Source: CAYOVG01 sp964407285 (GTDB taxonomy: Bacteria > Desulfobacterota > Syntrophobacteria > Syntrophobacterales > Syntrophobacteraceae). Taken from it: a DNA stretch of 20,736 bases. The position numbers and the translations under genes are program-made. Under the pieces are notes generated by a model that was not told the origin of the DNA, did not search any database, and saw nothing but the letters and a program-made list of their open reading frames with translations. The DNA lies in contig CAYOVG010000087.1 of the NCBI GenBank assembly GCA_964407285.1, forward strand, positions 1 to 20,736, given 5' to 3'. This document shows positions 1 to 8,014 of this stretch, in pieces (position 1 is the stretch's first letter; each line of letters begins with the position of its first letter).

Positions 1-1
1 C

Positions 2-1018
2 TCCTTGGCTCAGCAACTCTGGGACCTCAAGCGGGAGCGCATCGCGGCGTCGAGGAACCGGCGGCGGAAGTTCAATACCTGTGTTCAGCAATTCGAGAAG
101 ACAGTAGAGAAGATCAAGCGGGTCATGAACAATTTGAACACCGCCTCCCCGGAAGTCGTCGAAGAGGCCGGAGCAATCGTCGACGACATGGTCGCGAATC
201 TGCTCGCCGACAAGGATGTGAGCATTCATCTGATGAGCGCCATGGCCGGAACGGAGGACATTTACTATCATGCGCTGAATACGTCCGTCCTCGGCCTGTT
301 GCTCGGAAAAGCTCGCGAACTGGATTCCGGCGCTCTGAGGGATATCGGAATGGGCCTGCTGTTCCATGATATCGGCAAGAGCCGCATCGACAAGAAGATC
401 CTGTACAAGCAGGCCCCGCTTACTTCCCCCGAACAGAAAGTCCTGCAGATGCATCCTCAGTACGGACTGGAAATAATGATGAAGGTCCCGGCCTTTCCCG
501 TTGACGCTAGGGATATCGTCGCACGCCACCATGAGAGGATGGACGGGAAGGGTTATCCCGAAGGACTGACGGGTGAGAATATTCCTCTTCACGTCCGAAT
601 CGCTTCCGTTGTCGATATGTACGACAATCATTGCAACAAGTTGGACCCGAAAACGTCGTTAACCCCCAACCAGGCTCTTTCCTACATGTTCGGCAAGCAG
701 AAGGACCAGTTTGACGGACAGTGCCTCCAGTTGTTCATTCGGATGCTGGGCGTCTATCCTCCGGGATCGATAGTCAAGCTTTCCAACAATTCCGTCGGAA
801 TGGTGGTTTCGGTCAGCACGAAGAATTCGCTTCGCCCCCATGTGCTGTTGTATGATCCGGAGGTCCCGAAGGAAGCGGCCATCATTTTCGATCTGGATGA
901 AGATCCTGAAATCAGTATTGTCCAGAGCGTCCATCCTTCCAAATTATCGCAAAAGGTCTATGAATACCTGGACCCTCGCACACGGGTTGTCTACTTCGTC
1001 GAGAAGAAGGAGAAGTAG
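2..1018 (+). CDS. HD-GYP domain protein, probable cyclic-di-GMP phosphodiesterase (5' end probably outside window)
   Basis: The family hydrolyses the second messenger cyclic-di-GMP in the cytoplasm. Counting from a TTG at position 5, the HD pair is H121-D122 in HDIGKSRID, and HHERMDGKGYP lies at about 175-185 and ends in the GYP signature. The first ~75 residues are charged and helical (LKRERIAASRNRRRKF), with no membrane segment or receiver domain. The last ~90 residues form a beta-rich tail (PPGSIVKLSNNSVGMVV) often seen after HD-GYP cores. The frame is open to the window edge and no ribosome site is visible before the TTG, so the true start may lie upstream. The histidine kinase follows 100 bp later on the same strand, so a functional link is possible but unproven. 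Substrate assignment rests on the family motif only. Confidence 0.88.
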   Translation, partial: SLAQQLWDLKRERIAASRNRRRKFNTCVQQFEKTVEKIKRVMNNLNTASPEVVEEAGAIVDDMVANLLADKDVSIHLMSAMAGTEDIYYHALNTSVLGLLLGKARELDSGALRDIGMGLLFHDIGKSRIDKKILYKQAPLTSPEQKVLQMHPQYGLEIMMKVPAFPVDARDIVARHHERMDGKGYPEGLTGENIPLHVRIASVVDMYDNHCNKLDPKTSLTPNQALSYMFGKQKDQFDGQCLQLFIRMLGVYPPGSIVKLSNNSVGMVVSVSTKNSLRPHVLLYDPEVPKEAAIIFDLDEDPEISIVQSVHPSKLSQKVYEYLDPRTRVVYFVEKKEK

Positions 1019-1118
1019 AGCGGCAGGCACCCGGTGCGCATTTGTCTGTCCGCATATTTCTATTGACTTTGTGGACTCAAACGGGTCAAGTAGAAATTCT
1101 CGACCGGACGGATAAGCT

Positions 1119-4100
1119 ATGGTATTGCGTTTTTCCATCACGAAAAAGTTCATTCTTGCCTTCCTTGTTCTCTCAATCATGCCCCTTTGCGTTTTGGGGG
1201 TGAGCACGCTGCAGAGTTTGCGGGCTGTGGGGCAGAAGGCGATCGACAGCAGCACGGTTCAACTGGAGAAGCGCGCCAGGGAGGCGTTGGAGCTTCGGGC
1301 GATCGAACTTGCAAACCGGGTGAGCCAGTTTCTGCACGGGTGCGAGGAAGACCTCCAAACCCTTGCGATGTTGCCCGTGGACCCGCACATCTATCAGCAG
1401 TTCCTGCGAAACCACCGAAGAATCATATGGACCCGCGAGGGAAGCAACAGCGCACCCGTCGAAGCCCGCGGAAGCGTTCCGCTCTATCGGGAAGTTTCTT
1501 TTTTAAGTCCTGAAGGGCTGGAAAAAATCCGCATCGTCGATGAACGCATTGCGGAAGCGGACGAGTTGCGCGATGTCGGCAAGCCGGAGAATACCACGTA
1601 TAAATCGGAGAGATATTTCGAAGAATCCCGGGGGCTCGAAGCGGGTGAGATATACGTTTCCCATGTCACCGGATGGTTCGTCACATTGGAGGAGCAACTC
1701 GGCGGCGCTGCATCCGTCGAGCATGCCGTCGAGGGAAGGAAGTATGAAGGAGTGATCCGCTTCGCAACTCCACGGTTCGACGGTGACGGGCGCCTCGAGG
1801 GAGTCATAGTGCTTTCCCTGGACCACCGGCACCTGATGGAGCTGACTCTCCATGTTCTGCCCACGGAGGAGCGATTCGTGGTTTTTCCGAGCTATTCGAG
1901 CGGAAACTATGCCTTCATGTTCGACGACGAGGGATGGATCATCTCTCATCCCAAGTACTGCGATATACGGGGGGTCCTCCCGGACGGCACGGAATTCGAT
2001 GTGAACGGTCCCATGTACACTCGAGACAAGATCATCAAAGGCAAAGCCCCTTTCAACCTGGACAGCGTGAGCTTCATCAATCCCAACTATCCCGTGATCG
2101 CCCGTGAAGTGAGAGCCGGCCGCTCCGGCGTGACGAGTACGTTCAGCGTCGGCGGGGTCCCTCGGGTCATGGCCTATGCTCCGATTTTCTACAAGCGCGC
2201 GCCCTACAACCGGTACGGTATTTTCGGCGGGATAACCATCGGGGTCGAAACCACCAAGTTCAAGGAACCGGCGAACCTGGCCGGCGTCAAGATCGATGAA
2301 ATGGTCGAGCAAACCAGGGAGAACACCCTGATTATTCTCTGGGGGACCGCTCTCGGAGCCGTGCTGCTGGCCATTGTCCTCGCCAGAACGTTCACGCGGC
2401 CCATCCAGTATCTTGCCAGAAAGACCTGGGATATCGCCGCGGGACACATTCCGGACGACATCACGGCGGTGGATACCGGCGATGAACTGGAACTGCTCAG
2501 CCGCAACTTTGCCGACATGGCGAAGGAAGTCCGGGAAAAACAGGAGAACCTGGTTAAATCCCTGGATGAACTGGCGGAATCGAAAAAGTCGGTGGAGCAG
2601 TACTCTGTTGAACTGGAGACCCGACTCAGGGTGATAAAGAACGTTCACTACCTGAGCCGGTACCTGGGCACCGTATACGACCGGGAACTCGTGCTCCGGA
2701 CGGTCCTCAAAACCTGCGTCGAGGGATTGGGGTATGACAGGGCGATCCTTTACCTGTACGATCGTCAGTCGGGGCGGCTGGTATGCCATCAGACCTACGG
2801 GTTCTCTCCCAAACACGAGCAGCGCGCATTCGCGGCTTCATACGATGTCGAGGTGGATGACTGTATTCCGACGAGGGTGTTCCGCACCGGTGAGACAATA
2901 TTCGTCAGGAATATACACACGGAGGAAAGGGCCACCGCCCTGGATCTCAAGATCTCACAGGTCGGAGAGGTGAATTTCTTCGTATTCACGCCCATTAAGA
3001 GCAAGGACGGCAGCATCGGAACCTTGGGGGCCGATACCAGAACGAGCCAGAGAGAGATCGGCAAGGTGGATGTCGAGTCGTTGGAGATCCTGGCGAACGA
3101 TGCAGCTCGGGCCATGGAGCGTTCCGAGCTGTACGGCAGACTGGTTGCGGAGCGAAACTTCATCAAGTCCATAGTCAGCCACATGACTATCGGCATCATA
3201 ACTCTGAACGAATGCAAAAAGGTGACGTGGTTCAATCCCTACAGCGAGAATATTTTCGGCATTAAGTGCGAAGATGCGCATGGAAAGCACTACCGGACGG
3301 TTTTCCACGCCTTCCCGTCATGGGCCGGAGTCATCGACAGGTATGTCGATCCCGGCCCGAATGAGGACCGACCCGACCGGCCGCTGGAATACCACACTCT
3401 TTTCGACGATGGAGGGGAGAAGGTCCTTGAAGTCCAGTTTTCCACCATCCGCCAGGAGAATCAACACCAGAACATTTTCCTCATCTTCGTGCGGGATGTG
3501 ACTCAGCGCAAGCGTATGGAGGAACACATTCGTCGTTCCGACCGCCTGGTGAGCCTGGGAGTGCTGGCCGCCGGAATCGCCCATGAGATGAGAAATCCTC
3601 TGACCGGAGTCTCCCTCCTCATGGATGACCTCCACGACCATCTCGGGGACAGGCCCGGAGAACAGGAACTGATCAGAAGGTCGCTCCAGGAAATCGACAG
3701 GGTGGAAAATCTCATCAACGGGTTGCTGGATTTCGCAAGTCCGAAAGGGCTCAACCTCCAGGTGCGTCCCGTGGGCGATGTGGTCCAGGATACGGTGTTC
3801 CTCGTACGGAAGTTGTGCAAGAATCAGCGGGTCTCCATTTCCGTGGACGCCGGCGAGGCTTTGCGGCCTGTCCGGATCGATCCCGAAAGGTTCAAGCAGG
3901 CGCTCCTGAATCTACTGCTGAACGCCGTCCAGGCCATGCCCGAGGGAGGAGACCTGAACGTCTATTTGCGAATGGTCCCCGCGGAGGAGTCCCTCCTTTC
4001 GGAACCCGCGGTTCGTATCAGCGTATCCGATACCGGCACGGGGATATCGACGGAAGACATTTCCTACATCTTCGATCCGTTTTTCAGCCGCAATCCCTCG

Positions 4101-4229
4101 GGATGCGGCCTCGGGCTCTCCATCGTTCACAGTATCGTCGAAGAACACAAAGGCCGCATCTCGGTCGAAAGCCAGTTGGGCCATGGGTCCGTTTTCCGGC
4201 TGGACCTGCCGGTTGCGGGCGACGCATGA
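1119..4229 (+). CDS. Membrane sensor histidine kinase (Cache-HAMP-GAF-PAS-HisKA-HATPase)
   Basis: This 1036-aa sensor kinase autophosphorylates on a histidine and should pass the phosphate to the response regulator encoded next. A first membrane segment lies at about residues 9-30 and a second at about 404-424. Between them is a ~370-residue extracytoplasmic region with double-Cache features (YAFMFDDEGWIISHP; GVTSTFSVGGVPRVMAYAPI), so it probably binds a small ligand in the periplasm. HAMP follows at about 426-480, then a short coiled coil, GAF (about 520-680) and PAS (about 680-800). The phospho-acceptor is H822 in GIAHEMRNPL. The ATPase domain has the N box (N935), D971 in DTGTGIS and the G2 motif GCGLGLS (995-1001), so all catalytic motifs are present. 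The regulator starts 65 bp downstream. The ATG at 1119 has only a weak Shine-Dalgarno. The ligand cannot be told from the sequence. Confidence 0.95.
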   Translation: MVLRFSITKKFILAFLVLSIMPLCVLGVSTLQSLRAVGQKAIDSSTVQLEKRAREALELRAIELANRVSQFLHGCEEDLQTLAMLPVDPHIYQQFLRNHRRIIWTREGSNSAPVEARGSVPLYREVSFLSPEGLEKIRIVDERIAEADELRDVGKPENTTYKSERYFEESRGLEAGEIYVSHVTGWFVTLEEQLGGAASVEHAVEGRKYEGVIRFATPRFDGDGRLEGVIVLSLDHRHLMELTLHVLPTEERFVVFPSYSSGNYAFMFDDEGWIISHPKYCDIRGVLPDGTEFDVNGPMYTRDKIIKGKAPFNLDSVSFINPNYPVIAREVRAGRSGVTSTFSVGGVPRVMAYAPIFYKRAPYNRYGIFGGITIGVETTKFKEPANLAGVKIDEMVEQTRENTLIILWGTALGAVLLAIVLARTFTRPIQYLARKTWDIAAGHIPDDITAVDTGDELELLSRNFADMAKEVREKQENLVKSLDELAESKKSVEQYSVELETRLRVIKNVHYLSRYLGTVYDRELVLRTVLKTCVEGLGYDRAILYLYDRQSGRLVCHQTYGFSPKHEQRAFAASYDVEVDDCIPTRVFRTGETIFVRNIHTEERATALDLKISQVGEVNFFVFTPIKSKDGSIGTLGADTRTSQREIGKVDVESLEILANDAARAMERSELYGRLVAERNFIKSIVSHMTIGIITLNECKKVTWFNPYSENIFGIKCEDAHGKHYRTVFHAFPSWAGVIDRYVDPGPNEDRPDRPLEYHTLFDDGGEKVLEVQFSTIRQENQHQNIFLIFVRDVTQRKRMEEHIRRSDRLVSLGVLAAGIAHEMRNPLTGVSLLMDDLHDHLGDRPGEQELIRRSLQEIDRVENLINGLLDFASPKGLNLQVRPVGDVVQDTVFLVRKLCKNQRVSISVDAGEALRPVRIDPERFKQALLNLLLNAVQAMPEGGDLNVYLRMVPAEESLLSEPAVRISVSDTGTGISTEDISYIFDPFFSRNPSGCGLGLSIVHSIVEEHKGRISVESQLGHGSVFRLDLPVAGDA

Positions 4230-4294
4230 TTCGGATATGCTGTGATCGTCAGGAACAGATGGGGCCTCTTACGGCTGTTTTCATAGCAGGATGA

Positions 4295-5695
4295 ATGCTT
4301 TTCATGGAAAAAATACTCATCGTCGATGACGAATCCTTCATTTGCGAAAATCTCGAACGCATTCTGGGCGAGGAGGGCTACCGCACCGCCGTTGCTCAAA
4401 GCGGCCGCGCCGCACTGGACATCCTTCGGACGGAGCCCGTGGACCTGACTTTTCTCGACCTGCGGCTGCCCGACATGGACGGGTTGGAAGTGTTGAAGAG
4501 CGCCAGGGAATTGGACCCGGACCTGCTGGTGATCGTCATGACGGGGTATGCGTCGGTGGAATCCGCCGTAGGCGCACTGAAGATGGGGGCCTACGATTAC
4601 ATAAAGAAACCCTTCAAGGCCGACGTGATCAAACTCATCGTGAAACTGGCCCTCGAAACCCAGAACCTCAAGCGGGAGGTGCGGTGGCTGAAAAAAGAGC
4701 ACGAGGGCCTTCTCGGAGAGCAGACCATCATAGCCGAGAGCAGGTCCTTCCTGGATGTGCTCAAACAGGTCCGGGAAGTGGCCCGACACGGTGAGACGAC
4801 CGTTTTGATCATGGGGGAGACCGGAACGGGAAAGGAACTCATCGCCAAGATGGTCCATAACCTGAGTCCCCGGGCCAACCAGCCTTTCCTCGAGATCAAC
4901 TGCGCCACGCTCCCCGGCAACCTGCTGGAGAGCGAGCTCTTCGGATACGAGAACGGAGCTTTCACCGGCGCCAGGGGGAGGAAAATCGGTCTTTTCGAGG
5001 CGGCGGACGGCGGCACCATCTTCCTGGACGAGATGGGGGAGATGGAGATGGGGCTGCAGGCGAAGCTCCTGCGCGTACTGGAAGACAAGAAAGTGCGCAG
5101 GCTGGGAGGAACGCGGATGCGCGAGATAAGCCTCAGGATAGTTGCGGCGACGAACCGCAACCTCCGGGATGCCGTCGAAGCGAAGCTCTTCCGGGAAGAT
5201 CTTTACTACAGGCTCCACCTGGTGCCCATTCACCTGCCGCCGTTGCGGGAGCGGCCCGAAGATATTCTCGCCCTCTCCAAGTACTTCCTGTCGGAATACT
5301 CCAGAAAATTCTCCAGGAAATTCAGCGGCATAAGCCAGAGCGCCCAGAAGCTCCTCCTGGGCTACCGGTGGCCCGGAAACGTGCGCGAACTGCGCCACGT
5401 CGTGGAACGGATCTGCATCATGCACGACGCGGGGGTATTGGAGCCGGAGCACCTTCCCAAGGAACTGACCGATATCCAGGCGCGGCAGACCTCCCCGGCC
5501 GCCCTCCCCTTCGACTTTCCCATTCCGCCGGACGGGATCGACCTCGAAGGCGTGGTGGAGCAGTTCACCTCCAACCTGGTGAAGAAAGCCATGACCATGG
5601 CGGAAGGCAACATCTCCCAGGCGGCGAAGCTGTTGGGAATTCCCCGGGGCACCCTGCGGTACAAGCTGGAAAAGTACATTAGCGGGGAGGCATGA
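4295..5695 (+). CDS. Sigma-54-dependent response regulator, NtrC family
   Basis: This 466-aa transcriptional activator works with sigma-54 RNA polymerase and is almost certainly the partner of the kinase just upstream. The receiver domain covers about residues 5-120, with the acidic pocket at ILIVDDE and phospho-acceptor D55 (FLDLRLPDMDG). The AAA+ domain has Walker A GETGTGKE (174-181), the sigma-54 contact loop GAFTGA (221-226) and a Walker B in GGTIFLDEMGE. A Fis-type helix-turn-helix closes the protein (about 437-462, NISQAAKLLGIPRGTLRYKL). Every motif is intact, so it should be an active activator. A second in-frame ATG at 4304 (MEKILIVDD) is equally plausible: an AGG ends 4 nt before the first ATG and 13 nt before the second. 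Target promoters are unknown, and I saw no convincing -24/-12 promoter in the window. Confidence 0.96.
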   Translation: MLFMEKILIVDDESFICENLERILGEEGYRTAVAQSGRAALDILRTEPVDLTFLDLRLPDMDGLEVLKSARELDPDLLVIVMTGYASVESAVGALKMGAYDYIKKPFKADVIKLIVKLALETQNLKREVRWLKKEHEGLLGEQTIIAESRSFLDVLKQVREVARHGETTVLIMGETGTGKELIAKMVHNLSPRANQPFLEINCATLPGNLLESELFGYENGAFTGARGRKIGLFEAADGGTIFLDEMGEMEMGLQAKLLRVLEDKKVRRLGGTRMREISLRIVAATNRNLRDAVEAKLFREDLYYRLHLVPIHLPPLRERPEDILALSKYFLSEYSRKFSRKFSGISQSAQKLLLGYRWPGNVRELRHVVERICIMHDAGVLEPEHLPKELTDIQARQTSPAALPFDFPIPPDGIDLEGVVEQFTSNLVKKAMTMAEGNISQAAKLLGIPRGTLRYKLEKYISGEA

Positions 5696-5709
5696 GGCCC
5701 TCCTCCCCG
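5683..5709. terminator. Hairpin between convergent genes, possible bidirectional terminator
   Basis: An 8-bp perfect stem (CGGGGAGG at 5683-5690 with CCTCCCCG at 5702-5709) encloses an 11-nt loop that contains the regulator's stop codon. It sits exactly where the regulator and the minus-strand oxidoreductase converge. There is no T-run on either side, so intrinsic termination is only a possibility. Confidence 0.35.
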
Positions 5710-5721
5710 GCAACGGACGCT

Positions 5722-7377
5722 CTACGCGCTTCCACTCCAGTCCTTGACCAACGCATTGAAGGCCTGCAATCCGGATTGCAGACACGGCTGGTATCCTCCA
5801 CCCGGATCGCTCCACGCGGACGCGAAATACAATCCCTTCACGGGAGACCTGTTTCCCATACGAGTCATGAAGGAGTTGCCGGGCGATTGCTCGTAACCGT
5901 AAACGGCTCCCTCCGGGTTCTTCGTGAACCGCATGTTGGTGAGCGGCGTCGACGCTTCCATCACCTCGATCATGGAACTCAAACCGGGGATGACGAGCTT
6001 TTCCGCCCGGCTCACGAGAATCCGGGTTATGCGTTCCTTTTCCCTGGAGTATTCCTCCTTGCGTCCGGCGAGATAATCGGCCTCGAAGCGCCGCCACGGT
6101 TCATAACCGCTCAGGGCTATTATGGAAACCGTCGATGCGCCGGGCCTGGAATAACCTTTGAATGCATTGTCGTAGACGGTCACTCCGATACCGGTCTCCT
6201 CGGGGTTGCAGGCAAGGTTCGCCTGATACGCCTTTTCGGGATCGTACCCGGTCATCACAAAAATCTCGTAACCTTTGACCGTATTCCGGATTTCCCGGTT
6301 GAGTCCCAGCCAGACAACGAAAGTGGAGATGGACGGTTTGCAGTTCTTCAGCCGTTCCCGGTAATCGGAGGGGACGGCCTCGGCAGGAAGCATCCCGAGG
6401 GTCGTGGGGATGCCCGCATTGGATATCACGGCGCGGGCGTTTATCGTTCGGCCGTCGTCAAGGCGCACGCCCGCGACTTCTCCCTCTTTCATCAGTATGG
6501 CTTCCACTTCGGATTCCAGGAGTACCCTGCCGCCGGCCTTTTCAACTGAACCCGCCAGGGCGTTGCTCAGATCCCGGGACCTGGTCTTCACGTAGTGGCC
6601 TCCGTAGCGAAGGTAGGACGCCGTGGCGATGCAGTAGAAAAAGGCGGACAGCCTGGACGGGGGAAGGCCGTAGTAGGGCCAGAAGACGGACAGCAGTGAG
6701 CGGACCCGCGGACTACGGGCGTATCTGTCCATCACTTCGGACAGGGTCTGGTCCCTCATGGCCCACACCCGCTTGTGGGTTGCCGGGAAGAGGAGCCGGT
6801 CACTCGTGGATTCCGGATTGAAGGGTGTCTCCATCTCGTCGAGAACGCCCATCATCTCGTCGAAAAATCCCTTGATGCCCGCGGCTTCGCCCGGATAGGC
6901 GCGCGCCAGTTCTTCCGCAACGGCGTTGGGATTACGCTGCGGCCACGTGAAATCGTGATCGGGCGTCAGGATACGGCAAAGCTCCGGCAATTCAACCGTT
7001 TGAACCGTATCGGCGACCCCTGCGCCTTCCAGGATGGGACGCAGTTGCCCCGTTGCGCTGCCGGTGGCGTGCAGGGATACGTCGAATGTGTACCTGCCGG
7101 CTCCCCGGTCGAATGTGGAAGCGTATCCGCCGACCTGATCGTGCTGTTCGACCAGCGTGACGGGAAACCCCGCCCGCGCAAGGTGCGCCGCGGCGCTGAG
7201 CCCTCCCAGTCCGGCCCCGATGACCACCACCGGGAACTGCTCCTTGTCCTTCGCCGCGGCCGACGCGAGGGCCGCGGCCGTCATGCCGCCCGGTGAGCAC
7301 AGCGTCAACCCGGCCGCCGTAGCGGCCGCCAGTCTCATGAAATCCCTCCGGGATACCCCCCCTTTGTCTCCCTTCAT
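5722..7377 (-). CDS. Tat-exported FAD-dependent oxidoreductase, phytoene desaturase/CrtISO-like
   Basis: This 551-aa flavoprotein is of the amine-oxidase/phytoene-desaturase superfamily. Residues 9-15 (SRRDFMR) followed by an alanine-rich hydrophobic stretch to about 42 form a twin-arginine signal, so the folded FAD-bound protein is predicted to be exported to the periplasm. The FAD-binding motif VVVIGAGLGGLSAAAHLARAG is at about 50-70 and is followed by VEQHDQVGGYAST, typical of carotenoid isomerase, phytoene desaturase and retinol-saturase-like enzymes. A C-terminal motif (GLYFASAWSDPGGGYQPCLQSG) fits the second FAD-contacting segment of that family. The ATG at 7377 is preceded by a strong purine-rich AGGAGGGGG. 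It lies 32 bp after the YbjQ-family gene and is probably co-transcribed with it. The substrate is unknown: no carotenoid genes are nearby, so a role in pigment synthesis should not be assumed. Confidence 0.88.
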   Translation of the reverse strand: MKGDKGGVSRRDFMRLAAATAAGLTLCSPGGMTAAALASAAAKDKEQFPVVVIGAGLGGLSAAAHLARAGFPVTLVEQHDQVGGYASTFDRGAGRYTFDVSLHATGSATGQLRPILEGAGVADTVQTVELPELCRILTPDHDFTWPQRNPNAVAEELARAYPGEAAGIKGFFDEMMGVLDEMETPFNPESTSDRLLFPATHKRVWAMRDQTLSEVMDRYARSPRVRSLLSVFWPYYGLPPSRLSAFFYCIATASYLRYGGHYVKTRSRDLSNALAGSVEKAGGRVLLESEVEAILMKEGEVAGVRLDDGRTINARAVISNAGIPTTLGMLPAEAVPSDYRERLKNCKPSISTFVVWLGLNREIRNTVKGYEIFVMTGYDPEKAYQANLACNPEETGIGVTVYDNAFKGYSRPGASTVSIIALSGYEPWRRFEADYLAGRKEEYSREKERITRILVSRAEKLVIPGLSSMIEVMEASTPLTNMRFTKNPEGAVYGYEQSPGNSFMTRMGNRSPVKGLYFASAWSDPGGGYQPCLQSGLQAFNALVKDWSGSA

Positions 7378-7409
7378 TTCAATCCGCCCCCTCCTATGAT
7401 TCTCATCAG

Positions 7410-7730
7410 TTACTCGATCCTGACGGCTGTCCCGCTGACGCTGACCATGAGCATCCCGTTCTTCTCTCCCAGCACCTCGTAGTCGACATCGATTCCAATC
7501 ACCGCGTTCGCTCCGAGCCTGGCCGCCGCATCCATGATTTCCTCAAAAGCAATTTCCCTGGCTTTCCGCAGTTCCTTTTCATAGGACCCGGAACGGCCGC
7601 CGACGATGTCCCTGATGCCGGCAAACATGTCTCTGAACATGTTGGCGCCGAGGATGGCCTCTCCGGTCACGATTCCGAGATAGTCCCTGATAATCCTTCC
7701 TTCGATATTCGGTGTAGTCGTAACGATCAT
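7410..7730 (-). CDS. YbjQ/UPF0145 (DUF74) family protein
   Basis: This 106-aa protein matches the widespread YbjQ (UPF0145) family in length and pattern. It has the N-terminal MIVTTTPNIEGRIIRDYLGIVTGEAILGAN, the central helical FRDMFAGIRDIVGGRSGSYEKEL, and the final LGANAVIGIDVDYEVLG and MLMVSVSGTAVRIE. Members form oligomeric beta/alpha rings. Some are labelled heavy-metal-binding, but no biochemical role is firmly established. The start at 7730 has a good AAAGGAG about 9 nt upstream. It is the first gene of a two-gene minus-strand unit with the Tat-exported oxidoreductase and is divergent from dnaE. A pair of tandem 11-bp repeats lies in its upstream region. Confidence 0.92.
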   Translation of the reverse strand: MIVTTTPNIEGRIIRDYLGIVTGEAILGANMFRDMFAGIRDIVGGRSGSYEKELRKAREIAFEEIMDAAARLGANAVIGIDVDYEVLGEKNGMLMVSVSGTAVRIE

Positions 7731-7796
7731 GGGGTGATTCTCCTTTCTTTTGTTTTTCCGCGCAAATCAATTCCGGGGACCTCCGAACGAACATAT

Positions 7797-7818
7797 CTAT
7801 CATAATGCTATCATAATG
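7797..7818. repeat. Tandem 11-bp direct repeat between ybjQ-like gene and dnaE
   Basis: CTATCATAATG occurs twice with no gap (7797-7807 and 7808-7818). It is in the 284-bp region between the divergent YbjQ-family gene and dnaE. One copy per helical turn would suit a regulator site. On the minus strand each copy also contains TATGAT, a possible -10 box for the YbjQ-family gene. No good -35 was found at the right distance. Confidence 0.5.
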
Positions 7819-8014
7819 CCCGTACTGAGGAGAATCATCTTTCTCGATTCCAGCCACCCGGTCACGATAATTTCCTCGAAGTCAGGGTCCGTAAGCCTTC
7901 CCGGCTTTCACCTTGACAGATCGGCCGGACCATGCCACAACCGGAGAGGAGTTTGACGCTTGTATCACCCCCCTCGGCATGAACCCGTAACCCAAAAGAA
8001 AGGCGGTTAGTTGT

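Noticed and set aside
1063..1091. TTGACT with TCAAGT as a promoter for the kinase gene
   Set aside because: The spacing is right but the -10 is poor. The pair may be co-transcribed from further upstream.
1503..2816. 437-codon open frame antisense to the histidine kinase
   Set aside because: Shadow of the kinase frame. The kinase domains in this interval are well formed.
4127..6097. 656-codon open frame on the minus strand across the response regulator
   Set aside because: It overlaps the ends of three confident genes, is low-complexity (Pro, Arg, Gly, His rich) and has no recognisable motif.
7290..7377. Possible lipoprotein signal (LTLC) in the Tat-exported oxidoreductase
   Set aside because: The residue before the cysteine is leucine, which does not suit lipoprotein processing. 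An ordinary Tat signal is the better reading.
7913..7941. TTGACA as a dnaE promoter
   Set aside because: The -35 is perfect, but the best -10 at normal spacing (CACAAC) matches only three positions, so it is not listed as a feature.
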